From: Kalmanozyma brasiliensis GHG001
Lineage: Eukaryota > Basidiomycota > Ustilaginomycetes > Ustilaginales
Length of the DNA stretch: 64,000 nucleotides
Assembly: GCF_000497045.1 (NCBI RefSeq)
Contig: NW_015961957.1
Span: 248,001-312,000 of the forward strand
Direction of reading: 5' to 3'
Numbering within the stretch: position 1 is the stretch's first letter; each line of letters starts with the position of its first letter. This document shows positions 30,477 through 41,000 of the stretch, piece by piece. The notes beneath the pieces are model-generated. The model searched no databases. It saw nothing but the letters and a program-made list of their open reading frames with translations, and was not told the origin of the DNA. A program made the position numbers and the translations under genes.

Positions 30477-31715
30477 ATGACGGTCAAACGAGTCTGTCTG
30501 CGGTCCATACGGATGCTGCCAAAGCGGCCATTCGCTGCAACGTCACTTTCTCGTGCTATCCTCGCATCAACCACCGCGGTACCATTCACGCGAGCGCTCA
30601 CCTACACCCGAGTGTTCGGCGAGAACGCTAATCAAGCCGAAGCGGCCACCCCGCTATCCTCATCACAAGCAACTCCAACCGCCGCCAAAGGACCTTCATC
30701 TCCACCAAGCCCGCGCCACGATGTCGTCTCTCGCTCGCGTCGCTCCATGCTCTACGTCCCCGGTTCGTCGGAAAAAATGATCAAGAAATCGCAATCCTCT
30801 TCGGCAGACACCATCATCTTTGACCTCGAGGACTCGGTCGCAGCGCACAAAAAGGGCTCTGCGCGAGAGACCGTCTTTCTGGCGCTCGAAGCTGCCGCGC
30901 GGCCAGGCCCTGAGCTTGCCGTTCGCATCAATCCTCCTTCGGCGGACCGCGGGTTGGCGGAGGACGACCTGGACATGGTCCTTCCCTCTCACCAGCTGCA
31001 GGCGATCGTGGTGCCCAAAGTGGAGAGCGAGGAGGATGTGGCACTGATCGTGGAGAAGGCGCGTGCGCTGCGGCCGGAAGGAGAGCCTCTGGCGCTGGTG
31101 CTATCGGTCGAATCGGCGGGAAGCCTGTTGCGCATGCCCCGCATCGTCGAGTCGATCCGGAAAAGTCTGGGCCAAGACCCTCATTCTGGTGATCTACTAA
31201 CCACCACCGCCAAAGCTCCCGTTGCCGAGATCGTAGCACTGCTCTTTGCAAGCGAAGACTACTGCGCCTCCACCGGCATCCTGCGGACTCGGGATCGAAA
31301 GTCGTTGCTTTTCCCCCGCGCGCACATGGCCACCATCGCCAAGGCGTACAATCTGTCGGCGATCGATATGGTGTGCATCGACTACAAGGATCAGTCGTAC
31401 CTGACGGAGGAGGCGGAAGAAGCGAAGCAGCTGGGATACGATGGCAAACAGGCGATCCACCCGGTGCAAGTGGATCCGATCCAACACACGTTCAACCCGA
31501 CCGAGGAGGCGGTCGAGAGAGCAGCGAGGATTCTGTATCTGTACGAGGGCGCGAGTAAGAGCGATAAGGGAGCGTACGGATTGAAGGAGCAGGATGGGGG
31601 GATGACGATGATTGATCGGCCGATGTTGCTGCAGGCGAGCGCGGTGGTGGGGAAGGCAAGGAAGGCGGGGATGAGGGTTCCGGAGGCGAGCGAACTGGAG
31701 CAGAAGCAGGGGTGA
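30477..31715 (+). CDS. CLYBL: Mitochondrial HpcH/HpaI-family lyase, citramalyl-CoA lyase (CLYBL)-like
   Basis: This is a single exon of 412 residues from ATG 30477. The N terminus (MTVKRVCLRSIRMLPKRPF) is a mitochondrial presequence. The TIM-barrel core starts at RSMLYVPGSSEKMIKKS. Metal and CoA binding parts include IIFDLEDSVAAHKK and LFASEDYCASTG. The block AIDMVCIDYKD (Asp about 302), followed by LGYDGKQAIHPVQ, is the signature of CLYBL rather than bacterial CitE. Animal CLYBL cleaves (S)-citramalyl-CoA in itaconate and C5-dicarboxylate breakdown and has malate-synthase side activity. The C-terminal tail is typical, and the product ends EQKQG without a peroxisomal signal. Confidence 0.9.
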   Translation: MTVKRVCLRSIRMLPKRPFAATSLSRAILASTTAVPFTRALTYTRVFGENANQAEAATPLSSSQATPTAAKGPSSPPSPRHDVVSRSRRSMLYVPGSSEKMIKKSQSSSADTIIFDLEDSVAAHKKGSARETVFLALEAAARPGPELAVRINPPSADRGLAEDDLDMVLPSHQLQAIVVPKVESEEDVALIVEKARALRPEGEPLALVLSVESAGSLLRMPRIVESIRKSLGQDPHSGDLLTTTAKAPVAEIVALLFASEDYCASTGILRTRDRKSLLFPRAHMATIAKAYNLSAIDMVCIDYKDQSYLTEEAEEAKQLGYDGKQAIHPVQVDPIQHTFNPTEEAVERAARILYLYEGASKSDKGAYGLKEQDGGMTMIDRPMLLQASAVVGKARKAGMRVPEASELEQKQG

Positions 31716-32082
31716 CTTGGCGGCTCCAGGGTTTCACGATCTTCCTTCAGGGTCACTGTTCAATGCAATTGTCGGTATTCACGATGAACCCGAATGTGAG
31801 ATAGGTGTAGCACTTCTCGATGAGCAATGTGATTGCGGCGACACGAGATGAGATTGTGGGGTTGCAAGCGGATTTTTGTGGTGGACACCTTGAGCGCGAG
31901 CACGAAGACTGTCGGCCAGCCAACATCGCCGGATGCCGAATTTGATGCACGGCCAAAGTGCGGGGTAAAGAAAAGGCCACCCAAGCTCGCACGCACCTTG
32001 CCTTCTTCTTTCCCACACCACAAGCTCATCCTTACCAGACCCTCCGCCATCTTCGCTCCTCTAGACAAGCATAGAAGCAGTC
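31716..32082. other. Tandem intergenic region
   Basis: This 367-bp stretch lies between the lyase stop and the GST kappa start. I see nothing distinctive. It presumably contains a terminator and a promoter. Confidence 0.5.
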
Positions 32083-32840
32083 ATGTCGGCACGCAACAAA
32101 GTGTGGTTCTACTTTGACGTTGTCTCGCCGTGGTCGTACGTTGGGTTCCAGGTGATTCGACGCTATCAGAAGCTGTGGAACCTCGATGTGACGTACAAGC
32201 CGGTCAATCTGGGCTATGTCATGAAGGTGAGTTCTCTTCCCTCCTAGCCTTCACACTCTTCCATTTTGTACTGACGTCTCTTCCATTGATGCTGTTGCAG
32301 TTCTCGGGCAACAAGCCGCCCATCACGGTGGCCAACAAAGGCGTTTGGATGTGGCAGGAACGTGATCGCGCCGCCAAATTCTTCGGTGTCACGCTCAACC
32401 CGACCAAGACGTTCCCGATCAACACGATGTACCTCCAAACCTTCCTTTCGGAGCTCTCGCCCGCTGCCTCGCCTGCTGTGTTCGAGTCAGCCGTGGAAAC
32501 ATGCTTCGCCGCGATCTGGCACCACGACCTCCCCTGTGCGACGCGCGAGGATCTCGAAGCCATCTTTGCCAAAGCAGACCACTTCGGGCTGGGCAAGGAC
32601 AAGGTAGGAGAAGTGCTGGATACGAGCATGTTGAAGGAGGCACGGACCAAGTTGCAGGAGGAGGCCAAGGTGTTGGTGGAGCAGCATGGACTGTTTGGTA
32701 TGCCGAGCATGGAGGTGGAGAGGGCCAAGGATGGGGAGAAGGTGCTGTGGTTCGGAAGCGATCGTTTCGAGCAGCTGGCTGCTTGGTTGGAGAAGCCTTA
32801 CAAGGGGCCGTTTGCCGATGGAAGCGTCGCGAAGCTCTGA
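32083..32840 (+). CDS. GSTK1: Kappa-class glutathione S-transferase / 2-hydroxychromene-2-carboxylate isomerase family
   Basis: Exons are 32083-32226 and 32301-32840. The intron is GTGAGT...TTGCAG (74 nt) and the product has 227 residues. The thioredoxin/DsbA-like start VWFYFDVVSPWSYVGF carries the catalytic Ser (S15) found in kappa GSTs. The later block HGLFGMPSMEVE holds the cis-Pro loop that contacts glutathione. The protein ends SVAKL, so its last three residues AKL form a type 1 peroxisomal targeting signal. Mammalian GSTK1 is found in both mitochondria and peroxisomes. The intron lies after VMK and leaves both reading frames intact. Confidence 0.93.
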
Positions 32841-32942
32841 GTAGTCGTTCTGAGTCTTGCTCAATCTTAGGTTGTCGGACGAGCTCGCAGCACGGGTGTA
32901 AATGCGTGTGCGTGATGGTGTGTCTTCAAAGGTAAAATCCAG

Positions 32943-33908
32943 TTACTTTTCCGCTGATCCAGCCTGCTTGGCCAGCTCCCCCACAATCTCGTACACCGCC
33001 TCGAACTGCTCGATGGTCTGCACCATCCTCGCTCGATACCTGCGCAGGTGCTCCACTATCCTTACTGGTAGATCCCACACGTGCGATCTCTGATTCCTTG
33101 CCATCAGCGAGTCATCTGCATCCCCGGCGAGTGTCCCTTCATGCCTCGCAACATTGATTGCAGCCCGAGCAATGTATGCAGCTGCTAGCGTCCCTGACCT
33201 CCCCACACCGGCCGAGCAGTGGATCCACGTCGGGGGAGGGGGATAGATCTTGGGCATGGCGACCTGTTGTGTCTCGTGCATGAGTTGGAGCAGCAGCGAA
33301 GTTGGAAAGACGCCGTGATCTGGCCAGCTGCTGAGATGAAATTGTGTTACCGCCCATCCGTTCTTCGAGCCATCCGTTTGGGCTGTGTCGATATGAATCA
33401 CCCTCCTCACCAACGTCGCCTCTCCCTGTTGCAGCTCGATCTGCTTCTCCGACTCGCTCGTCACCTTCCATCCGTTTCCCAGCTCCATCTCTGCATCCCC
33501 TTCGCTCCCACTGACACCAACGCTGTGATTCGGCCAGTACTGATCGGCCTTCCTCCTCCCCTTTTCTATAAGCGGCGTGAGGTTGACCAACACTCGGACG
33601 CGTTGTTGGACGATGTGTGTGTAGAACGCGGTATACGTGTCCGGCGGCGGCGCTTGGCTTATGATGAAGCTCACGCTGGTCGGGTGAAAAGGTGGAATGT
33701 ATGCTGCGTTGAGATAAGGACCCGGTAAGAGGGCATGATCGTATGCGAGGATGTCTCTGTATCGGTTGGCATCGATGTTTTCCGTGGATGTAGAGCGGAT
33801 GGTCGTATAGCCAAGGTCGGGTTCAGAGAGTCGGAGGTGGTCGGTAAAGTCGAGCGCTTGATAGAGCGATGAGAGTGCTCGTCTTGATGGTCGTACGCCC
33901 AGCGACAT
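32943..33908 (-). CDS. Classical protein tyrosine phosphatase
   Basis: This is a single exon of 321 residues from ATG 33908, chosen for its ACAATG context. ATG 33953 in the same frame would add 15 residues. The phosphate loop HCSAGVGRSG holds the catalytic Cys (about 231) and Arg. The mobile WPD loop is SSWPDHG (Asp about 197). The substrate loop region NRYRDILAYDHALL and YLNAAYIPP matches the KNRY and NASY motifs of classical PTPs. It lacks extra domains, as in yeast Ptp1. MAP-kinase or cell-cycle targets are possible but unproven. An ATG in strong context at 33960 is out of frame with both starts and overlaps them. The gene is convergent with GST kappa, about 100 bp apart. Confidence 0.9.
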   Translation of the reverse strand: MSLGVRPSRRALSSLYQALDFTDHLRLSEPDLGYTTIRSTSTENIDANRYRDILAYDHALLPGPYLNAAYIPPFHPTSVSFIISQAPPPDTYTAFYTHIVQQRVRVLVNLTPLIEKGRRKADQYWPNHSVGVSGSEGDAEMELGNGWKVTSESEKQIELQQGEATLVRRVIHIDTAQTDGSKNGWAVTQFHLSSWPDHGVFPTSLLLQLMHETQQVAMPKIYPPPPTWIHCSAGVGRSGTLAAAYIARAAINVARHEGTLAGDADDSLMARNQRSHVWDLPVRIVEHLRRYRARMVQTIEQFEAVYEIVGELAKQAGSAEK

Positions 33909-34510
33909 TGTGTTTGTGGATGATGGTTGGCGAATGGATGAGGAAGTGAGCATTGACCATGGCCCATGTGGAGTTTTGGAGGCCGAATGATGTGCGGAGC
34001 ACCGAGCGCTGAAAATTAAATATTTAATACTGACTTTTGATGTCTGCAAGCCACACAAGCACGGTCGATCCCCTTCTGGTCGAGAAACATGTCACTACAG
34101 CAGCGCGGCACTACCACCCCAGACCCGAGCGGCAGCTGAGCCTTGTTCGGCGATAATTCTGGAAAATCGAAAAAAGGGCACGTTGCTCGGCGCCGAGTCG
34201 AAGAGGTGTGCGTCACAGGAGTGTGCCTGATTCCAGAAACGGCCTTGATCGAGCAACCACCATCGACAACAACATCGTTTCGTTCGCTCATCACCATCAT
34301 CTTCACCTATCAGCATCTTCACCTACTCGCCTGAACACAGAGACACGCCATCAAGGTCGCACTGAGCAGCGCAGCGTCGCCTCTGCACTCAACCTTGCTC
34401 ATGGTAGCTTGAAACATCGCATTCAGAGCGGCTTCCGCACTTTCGCTCACCTCAGCTTCCTCACCCCACCCAATGTACCAGCTTCGTCGCAAACGACAGC
34501 GCTGACGTTC
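33909..34510. other. Divergent intergenic region (phosphatase / secreted protein)
   Basis: This roughly 600-bp stretch has an AT-rich patch near 34014-34030 (AAATTAAATATTTAAT) that could serve as a TATA element for the phosphatase. An open frame runs in from 34208 to the secreted protein start, but its peptide has no family look. Confidence 0.45.
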
Positions 34511-36808
34511 ATGATGAAGAGCATAACAGCCTTGTCACTGCTCTTGCTGGCCCAGGCCTCCGCATGCCTGGCCGGCTCAAATCGACCAAATCGACAGGTC
34601 CCATTCTCATTCCCAGCCTCCTCATCAGCGCCTGCTCCCACCGCAGTCGCCAGTTCAGAGCTACCATACCACGAAGCACCAGAAACATATGCATACTCCA
34701 GATTCGTAGACGATGACGATCCGACTCCCGTTGCACCTCTACGTCTCTCTCACTCAGGTCTCTACATCAACCAGGCGCATGCACCTTCTGCGGTACATCG
34801 ACCGGATCACTCGAATCAGACCGACCCTTTCCAGCCCCACCCGCTCGTTGTCCATTTCGACCCGACATTATACGCCTCGACCAGTGCGAGAGCATCCATT
34901 GGACCCGTGCGACTACGAACCCGAGACTTTGTCATGTCGCATTGCGGAAACAAAACGGGCGGCATCGAGGCGTGCGAGCGGGATGATCTCCACCTCTCTT
35001 CGCCAGATCACATTTCAGAGCCAGTATCGCATCCAAAGACACCACTCGAATCATGGACATTCGAGTCGGCAGATACCGTCGACTGCAAGGCGGGTGCCGA
35101 CTCCCTGCTTCCAGGCGGCCGCTTCCACCTCGACGAACGATCCTGTCCGGGCTGGGCAAAGCTCTGGCAGTCAGTGCACCAGGCACGCAAGGACGATTCG
35201 CATGAGGTCCTGCAGAGTTTTGTCGTCAACGTCAAGCTCGACAAGCTGCCGTCAGCTTCATCAGATAGCGATCAGGTGGAGCAGCAAGTGGAGCAATTCT
35301 GGATCGGACACTTGCATCTCGAAGAATCCAGAGCATCGTGGCCACTAGCAGGCAATGCTCGCGACAGGCGGCCTGGCCAAGAAGACAGGACATGGCACCC
35401 CAAAGACGTCAATCGCATTGCAGGCGCCATGGAGAATCCTCTCATCCCCAAATCGTCCCGATACGTCAATGACCGTAACTTTGGCGTCTTTGTCGACCAA
35501 TCTGCTTGGACACTTGGAGTGCAGATCAAGGTGCCATTGAGCATCACCAACCCAAGAGACGATGACGGCGATGACGACGACCCGGAAGACATCCACAACA
35601 AACGGGCCAAAGCGACCATGATGCTGCCACCGGAAGAGGTGTTTGCGCCAGTATCAGGTCAAGTGGTGTGGGCGAGGGACTACACATTCCGCCGACCACC
35701 CATCTACGGCCCTGCAGCGGGTGAGAATGACGAAGGCAGCTACTGCCTCATGATCCGCGACGAATGGTCGATCGTCTATCAGATCTTTGGCATCGATGGT
35801 GGCACCGTCAGCCTGCGCGAGGGCGACACAGTGTTGCGTGGTGACGTGCTCGGTCATGCCCTTCGCGAAGGGTTCTCGATCGAGCCACCCTCCACTGAGC
35901 CACCTGCAGACCACTTGGCATTCAAAGCGGATCGCCACGTATCGTTCTACCCGTACCGCTTCCGTTCGATCCAAGTGCGAGTCTCTCGACCCGACCCATC
36001 GTGGACCGAGTGGAAGTCGCCCGACGAAGCAGGATGGCAGTACTTTCATCCTCTACACGCCTTCACCGAAGGCAAGAACTACCGATCGAGCATCACACCC
36101 TACGGCTCGCCCACGCTGATTTACTTTGCCAAGCCCTCAACGGATCCGCTCAACACGCCGCCGAATGCGTATGCGACGAGCAACGATTTCTGGACCCCGA
36201 CCCTCCAAGGACCGACCGAGATCATTGTCGGGTACGAGTACTTTCAGCAGACACCTGGGGATCCTGCGGATGGGATGGACAATCTGGCGGTGTATGCGCT
36301 GGATGTGGCGTTCAAGAAGAAGGTGGATGGGGAGCGAGCGCCGATGCGGGGGATGGAGTGTGACTTGGGTGGAACCACAGACCCAACCGGGGTGAGTGAG
36401 GAGGATCGGAAGTACTGGAGGAACGTGTTTGAGCATTCGAAATTGCCGAACAACTGGACACCCGCGCCATCACCACTTACCCAGAGCAACGCGACGATGA
36501 AGGAGGGCGAAGGAGAACCGTATCGGTGGACGAGCAAGCTGTTTGCACACTACATGCCCGCTTTCTCCCACGGACGCTTCTTCCCGGAGAAGATCACGAG
36601 TCAGTTTGACGAAAAGTCCAAGACGCTCTACTATTCGGCGGCGCGGACGGTGAGAGGCGAGCCCAAGATCGGCGGTGCGTTCAACGTGCAGGATGTGATA
36701 GATCAGGAAGGGGAGGAGGGTGGAAGGGGCAAGTACAGGCTGGTGGTGCGGGCGAGGGACTACTGGGGCAATGTGGGTTGCATTGCTAGTGACGTGCTGC
36801 TTACTTGA
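34511..36808 (+). CDS. Secreted protein with a degenerate M23-like (LytM) domain
   Basis: This is a single exon of 765 residues from ATG 34511. The frame is open upstream, but the ATG pair here begins a clear signal peptide (ITALSLLLLAQASACLAG). About residues 375-470 resemble the M23/duplicated hybrid motif fold: EVFAPVSGQVVWARD, then YCLMIRDEWSIVYQIFGID and VSLREGDTVLRGDVLGHA, then DHLAFKADRHV. In active M23 enzymes the strand before the turn carries HxH-type zinc ligands (YAHL and HLHF). Here they read YQIF and HLAF, so the protein is probably not a peptidase. The C-terminal 300 residues are unassigned, with likely extracellular character. An acidic insert (DDDGDDDDPED) precedes the fold. 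The function is unknown; a cell-wall or host-interface role is inference. Confidence 0.75.
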   Translation: MMKSITALSLLLLAQASACLAGSNRPNRQVPFSFPASSSAPAPTAVASSELPYHEAPETYAYSRFVDDDDPTPVAPLRLSHSGLYINQAHAPSAVHRPDHSNQTDPFQPHPLVVHFDPTLYASTSARASIGPVRLRTRDFVMSHCGNKTGGIEACERDDLHLSSPDHISEPVSHPKTPLESWTFESADTVDCKAGADSLLPGGRFHLDERSCPGWAKLWQSVHQARKDDSHEVLQSFVVNVKLDKLPSASSDSDQVEQQVEQFWIGHLHLEESRASWPLAGNARDRRPGQEDRTWHPKDVNRIAGAMENPLIPKSSRYVNDRNFGVFVDQSAWTLGVQIKVPLSITNPRDDDGDDDDPEDIHNKRAKATMMLPPEEVFAPVSGQVVWARDYTFRRPPIYGPAAGENDEGSYCLMIRDEWSIVYQIFGIDGGTVSLREGDTVLRGDVLGHALREGFSIEPPSTEPPADHLAFKADRHVSFYPYRFRSIQVRVSRPDPSWTEWKSPDEAGWQYFHPLHAFTEGKNYRSSITPYGSPTLIYFAKPSTDPLNTPPNAYATSNDFWTPTLQGPTEIIVGYEYFQQTPGDPADGMDNLAVYALDVAFKKKVDGERAPMRGMECDLGGTTDPTGVSEEDRKYWRNVFEHSKLPNNWTPAPSPLTQSNATMKEGEGEPYRWTSKLFAHYMPAFSHGRFFPEKITSQFDEKSKTLYYSAARTVRGEPKIGGAFNVQDVIDQEGEEGGRGKYRLVVRARDYWGNVGCIASDVLLT

Positions 36809-38073
36809 TCGACGAACGAACTGTCAGAAATGGACTATGTTAACGGAGCCGGATCAGGTGTCAAGCATGTGTCTCTGCGTGACGAGGGCGTGATGAGGCT
36901 TGCCATCGGCTGAGATCTCGGGTATGTCAAGGGTGAATCTGGCCTAACACCACCGACATGGCTGTCTGGCGTCGACGGAGTTTGAATTTGCGAGCCCTGT
37001 TTGCGCCTCGAGCTGAAGCTTCCCGCGTCGCTTCATACGTTGACCAAAACGGGCATCTACATGGATATGCAGCGTCAATCATGGGTCAGCGGTACTACAT
37101 TGCTCCTTGCTCAGCCATCATTGACGATGCGAGAATAGCAACTGCTTCAAGAGGACTGATAGAAATGCCTCAAGTTGTCTCAGTCTGTGCCGCCGCCACG
37201 CGCAAGCCAAAGTCGATTTTCACCTGTCAGACGCCCTCATTTTCAGAAGTCACACACACGCACAGCCCACACCCAACGCGAGAGCATCAGTGAGACTGTC
37301 GACGTGCCGCACAAAAAAGAAAGTTGGCGCTTCACACCTGCAGATTCACACGCCTTTTTCCATATCCTCTGGTTGGTGGGATGATGGCATTCACTGGCCT
37401 CATCGACCAACACCATCTCATCTCCCTGTTCCTTTCATCTCCGCGTCGCCAGCTTCATTCCGTCTCGTTGCATCCTTCCTTGCGCTTATCCACCCACCAC
37501 CTCTGGATTCTCTCCTTCAAGCCACTCGACCCGCGCTCGACAACACACAATCAGCTTTCCTCCTCTCGTGCAACGTCGATTCTCTCCTTCACATCGTTGT
37601 CATCGATTCGGAACACCGCACTTTCTTCATCGTATTGCGCTGCTCGAATCAGATTCAGCCACACTAGTATCCAATCGGTCGGACTTCACCCACTGTCCTC
37701 TGCAACCGGCCCTCATCGCACAGACATACTCCATCGCGCTCGGACCTGCGCCTAGTCGGACCCCCGCAGATCGACGCGCTCCATTGTCAGAGCGCTGGCC
37801 TTTGTTCCACGCCCACCTTCTTTGCGTGCCAACTCAGCTTCTTTGGAGTGCTCTCTCACCTCCGCTGCTTCATCTAGCGCCCTCGCTTGCAGCTCGTACA
37901 CGCTAGAACCATCCAAACCCGTGTTCGCATCCATGACGCTCTCCCACCACAGCGAATAGCATCCTGCTTCGCTCCACATCTTGTCGCCCCAACCATCGAC
38001 GCCAGTGTTTGAACCCGCACACTTCGCCCACACATCACAGACGCGCTTGCATCGCGCTCAGACCGCGCCCGTC
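36809..38073. other. Intergenic region upstream of the RhoGAP gene
   Basis: This 1.26-kb stretch is rich in CT and TCTC on the + strand from about 37300, typical of a long leader. The RhoGAP frame is open back to 37981 without an ATG. I see no gene. Confidence 0.5.
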
Positions 38074-41000
38074 ATGCCTTTCACCCACTCCTACTCGTCC
38101 TTGGGCATCGCGGCTCGTGACAACCAGAATAGGGGCCCACACAATCTTGGCAACGGCAGCACCAGCAGTATCAGCAACAGCCTCGACATCAATGCCGCTG
38201 ACTCGCCCTCGACATCGGACAACGATTCGTCTTCACGATCGCGCCTCTTCTCTTCCGGCCGCAAGTCTCCGGACCCATTTCGTCGCTTCCGACGCCTCTC
38301 CTCGTCCAATGAGCTCAACATTGCTACCGCCCCTGCCGCGCTAGACGATAGCCAATCCTTCGACTCGCAGCAGAGCTACAATGCTGCTTACACCGACACG
38401 CGCATCCCTTCGTATCCTAACTCCAATGGACGTGCCGCTTCGCCGGCTCCCCTAGAGACGCCACGCTCGGCTCCACCACCTCTCCCCTCGCCTACCACCA
38501 AGCCTGCCTTTCTGCGGCCCAAGCGCACAAAGTCGTCCAGCATCTCGATCCTCACTTCAGGCCTCGGCCTGCGCTCAAGGGATGCAACTCTGGATCCTTC
38601 TCCAAACACGGAAACCCGACGTCGACATCGAAAAAGCGCGTCTCTCTCCGGATCCGATGTCGACCTTTCAACCTTAGCGATAGACTCGCAGCGTGCTATC
38701 ACACCGCAGCCCGTGCTCCGTCCTGCATCTCCCTCGCCTTCGCTATCAGGCAACAACTATTCGACACACCGCGATACCTCAGTCCGACCCGCCGCTTCAT
38801 CCAATCCTTCTGCATCATCTTTATCCAAGCAGCACAAGCAGGCATGGTACCAGGCACAGCAAAAGACCATCGAGCTCGACAACCCCAACAACCGCGGTGC
38901 ACACGACGCTGACTCCGAAACGGCAAAGCTGTTCCCACTCAACGTCGCTGTACCAGACCGAAGTGACCGTGGTCTCAGCTCTCCCCCCGACTCACGCTCG
39001 CCTCGACCTGTCGTGGACACCTATCTCTCCGAAGAAGAGATGTCTGCGGCTGGCATCCAAGTCATCCGGCGTCGTGCTGATGAACCTGCAACGGCCACTC
39101 CTGCTAGCTCGCAAGACTCTCAGGGTCTTCAGACGCCACGCTCGCGCGATCAAGCGACGCTGCCCGCCATGCCTGCACGGCTATACGGAGCAGATCAGCC
39201 CGACTTTCTCGAGTACATCGACTCACCCGCCGAAAGCAAGCAGCACAGTCCAAGGCTTGACCGTAGCGCAGATCCACCAGGTTCCTCTGCTTCAATGCAA
39301 GACGCCATTTCGCATTCGCACACCAAATCCAGCAGCGGCAGCATCTCGGCTTCCTCCAGCGGCTCGACCGACTACGTGCCATTCTCGGCTAACGACACTT
39401 CCTCAGCTCACAACGGCAGCACGACCAGCCTGGGCAGTGGCAGCAAGCATTCCTTTTCGTTTGCCAAGCTCCGACGACCAGGTGTCAAGCAGAGCTCGCC
39501 ACGCTCCTCCGCACCCAACTCGTCCAACGAAGACGTGAGCGGCAACAGGACGTTTCTCTTCCCCTCTCGCAACCAGCAGAGGCAGCAGCAGCAACAGCAG
39601 CACTTTTCTGCGTCAAACGGCGACGCAGCTGCCCCAGGGTACCTCAAACCGGGGCCGGGCTCGTCGGCGTCTCCGTTCCTCAACAAGCATTCTGCTACGG
39701 TCGGACGTGCATCGGGCAGTATCAGTGCTGGTCACACTGCCAAGAATGGTCTCGCCCAGGTGTTCAACGGTGGCAGCTCTTCGGCTGCTACCGTGGGCCC
39801 AGCGTCCTCCGTCTACAGTGGTACTGCGAGCAATGGTGTTCCTCCACCGAAGCCACCCAAGCCGAAACCGAGCCTGCTCACAGCTTTCCCACGCTCCGGT
39901 GGAAGCAACCGTTCGCTGTCGGGCTCCATCTCCGCTCCCAACACCGCACCCTTGGAAACGGGTCCCGAGTCGCTCCGCCGCATCGCAACTAGCCAGCAAG
40001 GTACGCTTCAGCCCCCCGCGAGTGCAGGGCCCGGCGCGGGCTTCTACCGCAACATCGCGCATTCTCGATCGCAGGAAGCAGTGGCAGAGGCGAGGTTGGA
40101 GGCAGAGGCACTGCGGGCGTCGGCTGGTACGCCGCTGCCTCCTCCACGTAGGCTCAACCCATCGCGGGCAGGTGGAATGTCGAACTACTCGCAGCAGTCG
40201 TCGACGCCCATGGGCAGGACTGTTTCTGGTGGCTCGGGCGGCGTGGTTGGTGCGCTCGGGCAGGTTGGACAGCTGGGCGCGGCCATGGGAAGGAAGGGCT
40301 GGGACTTTATGAAGACGCTTCAGACGAACACTGCTGCAGGTGGTGGCGTTTTGCCTGCTCGCAATGATGGTGCACCTGGCTATCGCACCGGCGGGCACTC
40401 TTCCGCCGCTGCTATCGCTGCAGAGAACGAGCCGACGCGCCAATGGCTGGCTCTGCTAGACGCGCCTGACTCGACCCGGCGTCCATCAGAAGGCATCTTC
40501 GGTGCACCCCTCAAAGACGCCGTTCTCCGCTCTCGCCTCTCCAGCCTGACCTCCGATCCTCCCACCGAAGACCACCTCGGCGTCCCCGACCTTGGCTCTG
40601 AGTTCAGCGCGAGCTTCATCCACTCCCCTGGCGCGACCCCACGCGCCTCGGTCGCCGGCACCACCCCCACCGACCCGCTGAGTCGCGAACAGGCGCGCTG
40701 CCTCTACCTCCCGCGCATCGTCGTACGCTGCATCGAGAGCCTCGAGAAATGGGGTCCCTCCGAGGAAGGCATCTACCGCATCAGCGGTCGCAGCAGTCAC
40801 ACGTCCAAACTTCGCCTTCACTTCTCGGATCCGCGCAACGATTTGAGGCTTGACGAGATCAACCCTGCGGATCTGGATATCAATTCGGTGTGCAGTGTGC
40901 TCAAGAGCTATCTACGCGAGTTGCCGGAGCCGCTGATTCCATTGGCGCACAGCAAAATGCTCGATCAAGCGGTGGCGCGATTGCTTGCGGACACCGACGG

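Noticed and set aside
31713..31790. Programmed readthrough of the CLYBL stop (TGA CTT) to a peroxisomal signal
   Set aside because: The context is not TGA-CTA, and the extension ends RYSR without a peroxisomal signal.
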